Shown: in pieces, positions 1 to 7,496 of the stretch
How the letters are laid out: each line of letters starts with the position of its first letter
How positions within the stretch are numbered: position 1 is the stretch's first letter
NCBI GenBank assembly: GCA_900314595.1
Contig: OMVW01000023.1
Location: forward strand, 1 to 48,957
Reading direction: 5' to 3'
Source of the DNA: an uncultured Dialister sp.
GTDB taxonomy: Bacteria > Bacillota > Negativicutes > Veillonellales > Dialisteraceae
Length of the DNA stretch: 48,957 nucleotides
Translations under genes and position numbers: made by a program
The notes under the pieces: model-generated
The model's database searches: none
The model's input: the letters and a program-made list of their open reading frames with translations, nothing else
What the model was told of the DNA's origin: nothing

Positions 1-165
1 GTGCCCGTCAGGGCGGATAGGATGATTGATATTTCCCCGCACTTGTGCGTGAAAAGCTCTTTCTGCACTTTGAAGCATTCATCTTCCCCCTTGTCGCCTT
101 CGGCGACATCCCCCCTTTCAAGGGTGGATGAACCTTTTCGCCGCTTCGCGGCTTTTTTCAGTTTT
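1..165. repeat. Interspersed repeat family R1, copy 1
   Basis: The stretch reads GTGCCCGTCAGGGCGGAT, a CACTTGTGC box, a CTTTCTGC box, a GTCGCC/GGCGAC hairpin, the box TTTCAAGGGTGGATG, and a GCCGCTTCGCGGC hairpin followed by six T. The same boxes recur in the same order near 664-790 and 829-1016, with sequence changes mostly in the spacers. The final hairpin and T run could terminate plus-strand transcription. I see no coding capacity. Confidence 0.7.
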
Positions 166-170
166 TTACA

Positions 171-584
171 TCAATGGTCCATGACGAACCAGTTGATGGG
201 CACATCCAGTTCATCGGCTCTTTCCTGCATTTGCCGAAGGATATCCGAACATACTCCATCGTAATTTTCGTCAATCATTTTATTGTCATAACGGACTACT
301 TTCAGTCCCAGTTCATTGAGCCTGGCAGTCCGGATTCGGTCTTCTTTTTCTCCTTCTTCGCTCCTATGCTGGCTGCCGTCTATTTCTACGACCAGCATCA
401 GTTTGTCACAGCAGAAGTCGACGATATATTCATCATTGATGATTTCCTGATGGGTAAAATCTGCAATTTTCTTTTCCCGCAGGGTTTTGAAAATGCCATA
501 ATAGAGGATATTTTCCTGAGGAGTCATGTTCCTCTTCAATTCGTATCTGCGCTTCTTCATATAGGGACTCGGTTTTGCAAACAT
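171..584 (-). CDS. DUF559 / Vsr-like endonuclease-fold protein
   Basis: A 137-residue protein of the DUF559 family, which has the fold of very-short-patch repair and other PD-(D/E)XK nucleases. Visible family marks are the N-terminal MTPQE segment, YIVDF with Asp56, VVEIDG with Glu67 and Asp69, His73, and VVRYDNK near residue 100. Length is normal for the family. The start at 584 is chosen because GGAGG (593-597) lies 8 bases upstream of it, against 2 bases for the ATG at 590. It stands alone between two R1 repeats. Nuclease activity is inferred from fold; the biological role of these small proteins is not established. Confidence 0.8.
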   Translation of the reverse strand: MFAKPSPYMKKRRYELKRNMTPQENILYYGIFKTLREKKIADFTHQEIINDEYIVDFCCDKLMLVVEIDGSQHRSEEGEKEDRIRTARLNELGLKVVRYDNKMIDENYDGVCSDILRQMQERADELDVPINWFVMDH

Positions 585-663
585 GATCATACCCTCCTTT
601 ATAGTTCACATTTTCTTTGAGTATAGCAGAAATAAAGGAGTATGGTAAGAAATATACGATTCA

Positions 664-790
664 CCGGATAGGATGATTGATTGCTTCATGCACTTGTACC
701 TGAAAAACTCTTTATGCTGTAAGCATCAGTCTTCCCCCCTGTCGCTCCGCGACATCCCCCCTTTCAAGGGTGGATGGTCCTTCCAGGCGG
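664..790. repeat. Interspersed repeat family R1, copy 2
   Basis: Same order of boxes as copy 1: GGATAGGATGATTGAT, CACTTGTACCTGAAAA, CTCTTTATGCTGTAAGC, the GTCGCTCCGCGAC hairpin and TTTCAAGGGTGGATG. It runs directly into copy 3 through a GGCGGCCATAGGCCGCC inverted repeat. No gene is supported here. Confidence 0.7.
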
Positions 791-828
791 CCATAGGCCG
801 CCATATGCGAAAACCTTCCCTGGATAGG

Positions 829-1016
829 GAAGGTGCCCGTCAGGGCGGATGGGATGATTTTTGCTACCACTGCACTTGTGCTCGAAAAACTCTTTCTGCT
901 GTAAGCATCAGTCTTCCCCCCTGTCGCTCCGCGACATCCCCCCTTTCAAGGGTGGATGGACCTTTTCGCCGCTTCGCGGCTAATGAAAAACCTTCCCCGG
1001 ATGGGATGATGGATGA
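829..1016. repeat. Interspersed repeat family R1, copy 3
   Basis: Starts with GTGCCCGTCAGGGCGGAT as copy 1 does, and carries CACTTGTGCTCGAAAAAC, the GTCGCTCCGCGAC hairpin, TTTCAAGGGTGGATG and GCCGCTTCGCGGC. The tail AAAAACCTTCCCCGGATGGG recurs near 6476. Short open frames through this stretch follow the repeat and are not credible genes. Confidence 0.7.
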
Positions 1017-1147
1017 TTCCCTGCACTTGCGCTTCTGGCCGGCTTTTCCTTTACTTTTTACCGATGGAGTCACATATACGGAGTACCTTTCATCAATCAG
1101 CTTCCTATGTGCCTTGTACGATAGATGAACTTACCCGGCTCTGCGGG

Positions 1148-1174
1148 CCACCCTTCCGGCACTCGGAAGGGTGG
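1148..1174. other. Perfect 11-bp stem-loop
   Basis: CCACCCTTCCG and CGGAAGGGTGG form a perfect 11-bp stem around a 5-base loop. No T run follows, so it is not an obvious terminator. Its arm resembles the AAGGGTGG box of R1. The rest of 1017-1352 shows no gene that I can support. Confidence 0.5.
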
Positions 1175-1352
1175 TGACCGGTATCATGATTTACTATTTC
1201 CTCATAAGTGCCATGAGCGTGCAGTGCAGTGAGGTCCTTTCAGCACACTCCTTTATCCACACGATTGTCTCTACCGGTCAGCATACTTATCGGTTTCCAA
1301 TACAAAATGGCCGACCCATGAATCTGGCCGCTGCCTTCACGAAGAACGATAC

Positions 1353-1390
1353 AAAAAGCCTCCCGGCCTGAATAGACCGGGAGGCTTTTA
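1353..1390 (-). terminator. Intrinsic terminator of the YadA-like gene
   Basis: GCCTCCCGG (1358-1366) pairs with CCGGGAGGC (1377-1385) over a 10-base loop. It is flanked by A5 on one side and T4A on the other, so it can act in both directions. It lies 25 bases past the stop of the adhesin gene. Confidence 0.85.
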
Positions 1391-1414
1391 TTTCTAAATA
1401 CTAACTGCCAACAA

Positions 1415-4400
1415 CTACTTACCTTTCTTCAGTTCTTCCACAGCCTTCAAAAGTAGTGCGATCTGCTCGTTCTGTTTTTCCATCTGTTCGTTTTGTTTAT
1501 CCAGTTGTTCCTGCATGGCGGCAATCTGCTTTTTCTGGCTGCTGATTTCTCTGGCCATGGCTGTGCGGGAAGTGGGCATGTGACTGCCCTGGCCGAGGCG
1601 GACGGAGATGCCTGCGTTCATCATGTTTTCTCCTCCGCCGAAGCTTCCGCCTATGGAGAGGAGGGTATCTTCATTGGGCCGGTAGAAGGCGCCCACTGCC
1701 GCTGCATTGGCATCTCGGTAGTTGCCATAGCCGGCGGCGAAGTCCCATTTGTATTCGGGGTCAAAGTCCAGCGGGTGGAGGGCAGAGAGGGCCGCAGCGC
1801 CTGCGCCCACCCGGTTCACGCGGCTGGAGAGTCTGGTAATGGCTCCGCCGGTGACATTGGCAAGGTCCTGAATCTGGCTGAAATTGACGGCATCGGTGGG
1901 AGCCGATCCGCGGTCCACATGATGAATCTGCCTTCCTCCCATATCCACCTTGTCTTTTGTGATGGTGGGACCGTCCTTGATGGAAAGGCCATTCGTATCG
2001 ATGGTGGTATTTCCTGCCTGTAAGGTTGTGGCATTCACTGTCTTAGCATTCACAAGGTTCGTCGTTACGCTATTCAGGTTCTTTAAATCCCTGCTCAAAG
2101 TGACCTTCAGGCCTTGCGTTCCGCTGCCATCACCCAGATCAGCAATGCTCGTGGAAATATTTCCATCTGCCACTGTAACATTGCCATCCTTATAAGTTCT
2201 CGTACCATCACCAATGATGGCAATGTTTGTACCTGTCTTCCGGATTACTGTCCCCGTTGTTTCATCAGCAAGGCCAAATGTACCTGCGCCGTCAGTCCCG
2301 TTTTTACCATCTCTTATGGTCGTAGTGGATGTATGCTTTTCATTATTTTCATCATAATATGTCATGGTAATTGTTTTTACACCGTTACCGTTATCGACGA
2401 CCTCAGCTGTAGAAGGTTTCCCATTTGCTCCGGCAGGACCCCGGGTACCGGTATCACCCTTGTCACCTTTTTCACCCTGCGGGCCTTGAGCACCTGCATC
2501 GCCCTTAGGTCCCTGAGCTCCGGGGTCGCCTTTTTCACCCTGTGGTCCCTGTGCTCCAGTTTCTCCTTTCCCGCCCTGCGGGCCCTGTGCGCCAGTATCA
2601 CCCTTAGGTCCCTGGGCCCCGGGGTCACCTTTTTCGCCCTTTTCGCCTTGCGGACCCCGGGCACCTGTATCGCCTTTAGGGCCTTGATCTCCGGTGTCAC
2701 CTTTATCGCCCTTTTCACCTTGCAGGCCCTGGGCTCCAGTATCGCCCTTAGGGCCTTGAGCACCAGGGTCGCCTTTTTCACCTTTTTCACCCTGAGGTCC
2801 CTGTGCACCGGTTTCTCCTTTCTCGCCCTGCGGGCCCTGGGCTCCGGGGTCGCCTTTAGGTCCCTGAGCTCCAGTGTCACCTTTAGGACCTTGAGCTCCG
2901 GTGTCACCTTTGTCACCCTTTTCGCCCTGTGGGCCCCGGGCACCTGTATCGCCTTTAGGACCCTGGGCTCCGGTGTCTCCTTTGTCGCCCTTTTCGCCCT
3001 GCGGGCCCTGTGCGCCTGTATCTCCTTTAGGGCCTACAGCTCCGGTATCACCTTTAGGTCCCTGATCTCCCGTGTCGCCTTTTTCACCCTTTTCGCCCTG
3101 CGGGCCCCGGGTACCTGTATCGCCTTTAGGTCCCTGAGCCCCGGTGTCGCCTTTAGGACCTTGAGCTCCGGTATCACCCTTAGGACCCTGAGCCCCGGTG
3201 TCGCCTTTGTCACCCTTTTCACCTTGCGGACCCTGTGCGCCTGTATCGCCCTTCGGCCCTTGAGCGCCGGTGTCACCTTTGTCACCTTTTTCTCCCTGGG
3301 CGCCTGTATCGCCCTTAGGACCTTGGGCTCCGGTATCACCTTTGTCGCCTTTTTCGCCCTGCGGGCCCTGGGCTCCGGTTTCACCCTTCAAACCTTGAGC
3401 TCCGGGGTCACCTTTGTCGCCTTTTTCGCCCTGCGGTCCCTGAGCACCTGTATCGCCTTTAGGACCCGGGGCTCCGGTATCACCTTTGTCGCCTTTTTCA
3501 CCCTTTTCGCCCTGCGGACCTTGATCTCCGGGGTCACCTTTGTCACCCTTTACGCCCTGAGGTCCCTGGGCACCGGTATCGCCTTTAGGTCCCTGGGCTC
3601 CGGGGTCACCTTTTTCGCCTTTTTCACCTTGCAGACCTTGAGCTCCCGTATCACCTTTGTCGCCCTTTTCTCCCTGTGGGCCCTGTTCACCGGTATCGCC
3701 TTTGTCGCCCTTTTCGCCCCGTGGACCCTGTTCGCCTGTATCGCCTTTTTCACCCTTTTCTCCTTGCGGGCCCTGGGCTCCTATATCGCCTTTTTCGCCT
3801 TTGTCGCCTTTGTCGCCTTTTTCACCCTTCGGACCTTGGGCTCCGGTGTCACCTTTATCGCCCTTAGGGCCTTGAGCACCAGGGTCGCCTTTTTCACCCT
3901 TTTCACCTTGCGGGCCTTGTGCACCGGTATCGCCCTTAGGGCCTTTTAGATTATCATCGTTTTTAATATACTCTTCATCTAAACCCACCTGAATGACCTC
4001 ATTATTTTCTCCATCAAGAGAATATTGAGCCTTCAAGCCTTTGCCGAATGCTATGCGGATATTGCTGTTATCCATTTTTTGAGTAACTTCAGTACCACCG
4101 CTGTATGTTGTACTAAAAATATGACCACCATTGTAAATACGTACTTTTGAGGCTCCACCTACTGAATGTATAGCCGCTCTCAACTGGGCAACATTGACGG
4201 CATCGGTGTCATTCCACCCGGCGGCTACATTCGTAATCTGGCGGGAAATATTTTTATTGGAATCGCCTATGGAGACAGCTCCACGGGTAGATTTCCAGGC
4301 GATGTTTTCTGAAACGGACCTCTCTCCGGTCAGCGGGTCATAGCCCGCCCCGGCGGCTGCGTCTGCCAGAGACTCTGAGCCAAGAGCCACAGATCCGGCC

Positions 4401-5536
4401 TGGCTTGCCATCGCTCCCACTCCGATTGCCACGGAGTCAGTCCCCGTGGCTCCGTCATTGGCATAATTTTTCTTCGTGCTGTCCGTGGAACCGACGCTGT
4501 AGAAATGGGTCGTCGCTTCTTTCAGCTGGGCCACGTTCACTGCATCCGTATCCGCACTGCCCGCAGAAAGGCCTGTAATCTGGCGGGTAACTATGGCACC
4601 CAGATCAGAATTTATATTTCCGACAGCAATCGCATTGCCGCTGGCTTTCCAAGCAGGAGTGAGATTATTAATATCCGCTTTACCTGTAGTTGCATGGAAA
4701 CCATAAGCATTACCATTATCGAAAGTTCTTTGTGCAATAGAACCGGAACCCAGAGCCACTGCATCTTTCACTTTTACCCAGGAGCCTTTCCCAAGGGCGA
4801 TAGAGTTTTCCACATCCGGGCCTTCAGTGCTGTACTTTCCCGGGGTTCCTGTCCTTTTTTCCGCTGCCACACCGCCAAGGGCTGCAAAGCTGTTACTCCC
4901 CAGGGCGATAGAACCATCCCCGAAGGCCAGGGAATTCGCGCCCTGAGCCATCGATTTATTTCCGAAAGCCGTGCTGTTTGATCCACTGGCACGGGTATCC
5001 GTTCCCCAGGCAGTAGAGTTATCTCCATAGGCCTTGCTTCTGGTGCCGAAAGCCACGGCCTGTTCGCCGTCGGTACCCTTGTCATTTCCCGCCTGCGTAT
5101 TCAGTCCGAAGGCCGTGGTATTTCCCGCCGTCGCTTTTGTGCCATCTCCCCAGGCAGTCGAATTCTTTCCTGAGGCCTCTCCGCTCTTCCCGAAAGCCGT
5201 ACTGTTTTCCTTCGTCGCTTTGGTACTATTTCCCCAGGCAGTGGCATTCAGCCCTGCGGCCTCACCGCCCTTACCGAAGGCCGTGCTGTTTTCCCCTGTC
5301 GCCTTTGTCCCATATCCCCAGACGGTGGCATTCGTTCCGGAGGCATCTACATTTACCCCCTGCACGTTCAGTCCCACGGCGTATATATTTCCTGTCATGG
5401 CAGCCATGGTGAGGAGCAGGAGAAGTCCCAGCCTGCCGGCCCGGGCGCCGCTCCCTGCATGATTTCTTACGATTTCCGAAACCACTGTATAACAGTTCCT
5501 CGCCCTGCTCCAGATGACTTTATAGATTTTATTCAT
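1415..5536 (-). CDS. YadA-type trimeric autotransporter adhesin with collagen-like stalk
   Basis: A 1,373-residue trimeric autotransporter. The N-terminus is an extended signal peptide (MNKIYKVIWSRARNCYTVV, then a hydrophobic core to about residue 54). Residues about 55-330 hold YadA head repeats (NSTAFG, NSIALG, SVAIG units). Neck motifs ending in DAVNVAQL occur twice and one ending in DAVNFSQI occurs near residue 1225. Residues about 530-1037 are uninterrupted Gly-X-Y triplets rich in GPKGDTGAQ and GEKGDKGD. A stalk follows, then the 4-strand YadA anchor (about 1250-1317, starting SALHPLDF). A 55-residue Gln/Lys/Glu-rich coiled coil follows the barrel, which is unusual because the anchor normally ends the protein. 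AAGGGGGG precedes the ATG. The role, adhesion at the outer membrane, is inferred from the family. Confidence 0.93.
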   Translation of the reverse strand: MNKIYKVIWSRARNCYTVVSEIVRNHAGSGARAGRLGLLLLLTMAAMTGNIYAVGLNVQGVNVDASGTNATVWGYGTKATGENSTAFGKGGEAAGLNATAWGNSTKATKENSTAFGKSGEASGKNSTAWGDGTKATAGNTTAFGLNTQAGNDKGTDGEQAVAFGTRSKAYGDNSTAWGTDTRASGSNSTAFGNKSMAQGANSLAFGDGSIALGSNSFAALGGVAAEKRTGTPGKYSTEGPDVENSIALGKGSWVKVKDAVALGSGSIAQRTFDNGNAYGFHATTGKADINNLTPAWKASGNAIAVGNINSDLGAIVTRQITGLSAGSADTDAVNVAQLKEATTHFYSVGSTDSTKKNYANDGATGTDSVAIGVGAMASQAGSVALGSESLADAAAGAGYDPLTGERSVSENIAWKSTRGAVSIGDSNKNISRQITNVAAGWNDTDAVNVAQLRAAIHSVGGASKVRIYNGGHIFSTTYSGGTEVTQKMDNSNIRIAFGKGLKAQYSLDGENNEVIQVGLDEEYIKNDDNLKGPKGDTGAQGPQGEKGEKGDPGAQGPKGDKGDTGAQGPKGEKGDKGDKGEKGDIGAQGPQGEKGEKGDTGEQGPRGEKGDKGDTGEQGPQGEKGDKGDTGAQGLQGEKGEKGDPGAQGPKGDTGAQGPQGVKGDKGDPGDQGPQGEKGEKGDKGDTGAPGPKGDTGAQGPQGEKGDKGDPGAQGLKGETGAQGPQGEKGDKGDTGAQGPKGDTGAQGEKGDKGDTGAQGPKGDTGAQGPQGEKGDKGDTGAQGPKGDTGAQGPKGDTGAQGPKGDTGTRGPQGEKGEKGDTGDQGPKGDTGAVGPKGDTGAQGPQGEKGDKGDTGAQGPKGDTGARGPQGEKGDKGDTGAQGPKGDTGAQGPKGDPGAQGPQGEKGETGAQGPQGEKGEKGDPGAQGPKGDTGAQGLQGEKGDKGDTGDQGPKGDTGARGPQGEKGEKGDPGAQGPKGDTGAQGPQGGKGETGAQGPQGEKGDPGAQGPKGDAGAQGPQGEKGDKGDTGTRGPAGANGKPSTAEVVDNGNGVKTITMTYYDENNEKHTSTTTIRDGKNGTDGAGTFGLADETTGTVIRKTGTNIAIIGDGTRTYKDGNVTVADGNISTSIADLGDGSGTQGLKVTLSRDLKNLNSVTTNLVNAKTVNATTLQAGNTTIDTNGLSIKDGPTITKDKVDMGGRQIHHVDRGSAPTDAVNFSQIQDLANVTGGAITRLSSRVNRVGAGAAALSALHPLDFDPEYKWDFAAGYGNYRDANAAAVGAFYRPNEDTLLSIGGSFGGGENMMNAGISVRLGQGSHMPTSRTAMAREISSQKKQIAAMQEQLDKQNEQMEKQNEQIALLLKAVEELKKGK
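2425..3948 (-). repeat. Collagen-like Gly-X-Y coding repeat
   Basis: About 170 consecutive Gly-X-Y codon triplets inside the adhesin gene, built from recombined 9-, 18- and 27-base units encoding GPKGDTGAQ, GPQGEKGDK and GEKGDKGDP. Near-identical units are dispersed, so copy number can change by slippage or recombination. Long antisense open frames across this stretch come from the period-9 repeat and are not genes. Confidence 0.95.
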
Positions 5537-5587
5537 GACAATCCCCCCTTTTGAAACTCCCGCAGTGAACTCTCCCTGCTCTTTGGG

Positions 5588-5813
5588 AAATAAAAAAACA
5601 GCAGAGTACAGGACCTGGTCCGCCGTACCTGCTGTTCACATGCATTCAGATGGAATCCATCCTTTCCATGAAGAAAGCCGATTCCATATATTATGCCTTT
5701 AGAGAGCACTCTATGGTTCCAATGATTTCCATCCCGCTGCTATGATTTCACGCCCCTTCCGGGGTCCGGCAAAGTAAGACGAAAATTATCCTTTATTTAA
5801 TTTCATTATAGCA
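5588..5813 (-). promoter_or_regulatory. Leader of the YadA-like gene with extended -10 promoter and terminator hairpin
   Basis: On the minus strand TGCTATAAT (5813-5805) matches an extended -10 element; no good -35 is seen. About 160 bases of hairpin-rich leader follow: CCCC-GGAA-GGGG near 5755, and a stem GGAATC/GATTCC enclosing CTTTC/GGAAAG at about 5650-5685. The leader ends in a strong terminator, AACAGCAG (5636-5629) pairing with CTGCTGTT (5604-5597) with GTAC and GGAC inner stems, then seven T. The terminator sits about 55 bases before the adhesin ATG, so it would have to be read through. It does not match any riboswitch class I recognise. It could instead be a free small RNA. Confidence 0.55.
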
Positions 5814-6043
5814 TGATGATTATTTCTGCTATACGAAATAATTTATTAATTCTTTATATGTCAATTGCCTCAAAATTGCATGAAACCGCGCATTTTACCT
5901 GCAATACTTCTGATGACGTCTGATTTTCATATTTCCTCCATCCCATCGTCCGCCGCCCGTAATAAAGATAACGATTCCGGAACGAAGGAGGAAATAAAAA
6001 AGCCGCGGCATAACCGCCACGGGAAGGAAGTCAAAAATCCCAC

Positions 6044-6365
6044 GAAAAAATCCCCCGGTCTTTCGACGGGGGTATCATCGGTCAGTAAAGATCAATCGGC
6101 TGCAGGGACTTTGACCTGGACACGCAGGGACGGAGCTGCCGTTTGACGGAGGTGGTCCACAAGTTTTTCATCTCGTGATGGAACTGATTCTTTTGATATT
6201 TTTGGTCTTTCGACCGGAGGATTTTTCGTTTTTGTCTGCAGACATTTTCAGGAGAAAAGAAATCTGATCCGGTCCATCCTTCCGCCCGTTTCGATCGATT
6301 CTGTACAGCCGGGTTTCCGAAGGATTTTCCGGGGGCCCTTTCTTTCGCCCTCTGCCTGTATAGTA
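6044..6365 (-). ncRNA. Candidate structured RNA, family X copy A
   Basis: Minus strand: core TACTATACAGGCAGA (6365-6351), then stem P1 ATCCTTC (6325-6319) with GAAGGAT (6282-6276), an unpaired GGAAA on the 5' side, inner stem P2 CCCG/CGGG, and a perfect palindrome TGTCTGCAGACA (6233-6244). A strong terminator CCCCCG/CGGGGG with six T (6072-6044) is the likely end. Three other loci share this order of elements. An 85-codon frame crosses it but shows no family resemblance. The rest of 5814-6450 shows no gene. Confidence 0.5.
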
Positions 6366-6445
6366 CATAAAGAAGATTTTATTTTCGGAAATTTTATATA
6401 AAATTTTCTTATAAACAACTCGCACGGGAACTTATAATCGGGCGG

Positions 6446-6560
6446 ACTGGCCTCTCTGCCGCTTTGCGGCTGAGAAAAACCTTCCCCGGATGGGACAGTC
6501 GACGAAGCCGACGGATGGGATGATTAATGTTTCTCCTGCCCTTGTGCCTCTATCCTTTCG
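6446..6560. repeat. Interspersed repeat R1, partial copy 4
   Basis: GCCGCTTTGCGGC followed by AAAAACCTTCCCCGGATGGG, GGATGGGATGATT and CCCTTGTGCCTC match the tail and head boxes of R1. The open frame on the minus strand through 6432-6758 is composed partly of this repeat and is rejected as a gene. Confidence 0.55.
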
Positions 6561-6794
6561 AGAAACTATATCTCCGTCCCCAATGGCCTGATTTTCCCTT
6601 CCGGGATGAACCGAAAGATTTTCTTTTTCCCTCCTGACAATGGAAAGCCAAAGGCTGCCGCCGGTAACGGCCGGCAGGTTTATTTCCTGATTCCTACCGT
6701 TTCTATTTCCTCTGACTGATTTCTTACAAATCCTATATATAGCGTACATTTTCACCAATTATACTGAAGATAGTATAAAAAGGAGTTGTCATTT

Positions 6795-7460
6795 ATGGGA
6801 AAAATATCGTATGATAAGGTTATAAAGAATAAGGAACTTCAGATCTATATCAGGCAGGGCAACGACGTACTTGGCGCCCTGGGTTATACGGACCATTCCA
6901 TCGCCCATGTTTCCAAAGTAGCGGAGACCGCGGGGAGGATTCTGAAGAAACTGGGCTATGACGACCATCTGATCGAGCTGGCGAAGATTGCGGGGCTCAT
7001 GCACGACATAGGAAACTGCGTGAACCGGACGGATCATTCCCACTCCGGGGCGCTCATGGCCTTTTATCTTCTTCAGAAATGGAATGCGGATCCCGAGGAT
7101 ATCGCTATCATTATCACGGCCATCGGGCAGCATGATGAAGCCACAGGGACAGCCGTTGACCCGGTATCGGCTGCGGTGATCCTGGCGGACAAGTGTGACG
7201 TCCGGCGAAACCGGGTGCGGAATCCGGTCATCAATACGTTTGACAAGCATGATAAAGTCAATTATGCGGCCGAGTCTTCAAAGCTTAGCATCGATACGGA
7301 AAAGAAGACCATTATTCTGGATATCAAACTGGATGAATCCATCTGCACCATTATGGACTATTTTGAAATATTCCTGCAGCGCATGATCATGTGCAAACGG
7401 GCAGGTGAAGTGCTGGGTCTCCAGTTCAAAGCAAAAGCAAATGGGCACAAGATTTGCTGA
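6795..7460 (+). CDS. HD-domain phosphohydrolase
   Basis: A 221-residue HD-superfamily protein. The metal-binding pattern is visible: His38 in HSIAHVSK, His70-Asp71 in MHDIGN, downstream His in HSHSG and GQHDE, and Asp in ILADKCDVRRNR. This predicts a metal-dependent phosphohydrolase acting on a nucleotide or phosphate ester in the cytoplasm; the substrate cannot be read from sequence. The start at 6795 is preferred over the TTG at 6786 because AAAGGAG ends 9 bases upstream of it. TATACT and TATAAA boxes lie just upstream. The phoH-type gene begins 36 bases downstream, so the two may be cotranscribed. Confidence 0.88.
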   Translation: MGKISYDKVIKNKELQIYIRQGNDVLGALGYTDHSIAHVSKVAETAGRILKKLGYDDHLIELAKIAGLMHDIGNCVNRTDHSHSGALMAFYLLQKWNADPEDIAIIITAIGQHDEATGTAVDPVSAAVILADKCDVRRNRVRNPVINTFDKHDKVNYAAESSKLSIDTEKKTIILDIKLDESICTIMDYFEIFLQRMIMCKRAGEVLGLQFKAKANGHKIC

Positions 7461-7496
7461 TTTCCTTAAAAAATTTCATAGAGGATGGTGGATGGA

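Noticed and set aside
864..1073. 69-codon minus-strand frame
   Set aside because: It consists of R1 repeat sequence.
2114..3949. 611-codon plus-strand frame
   Set aside because: It is antisense to the collagen repeat of the adhesin; the repeat leaves all frames free of stops and the product is Leu/Phe/Ser low-complexity.
5588..5813. T-box, cyclic-di-GMP or SAM riboswitch, SRP or 6S RNA
   Set aside because: I looked for the core motifs of each (for example the T-box GGTGGTACCGCG and the SRP loop) and did not find them.
6168..6425. 85-codon minus-strand frame
   Set aside because: It overlaps the core and stems of candidate RNA copy A and shows no codon-like conservation with the other copies.
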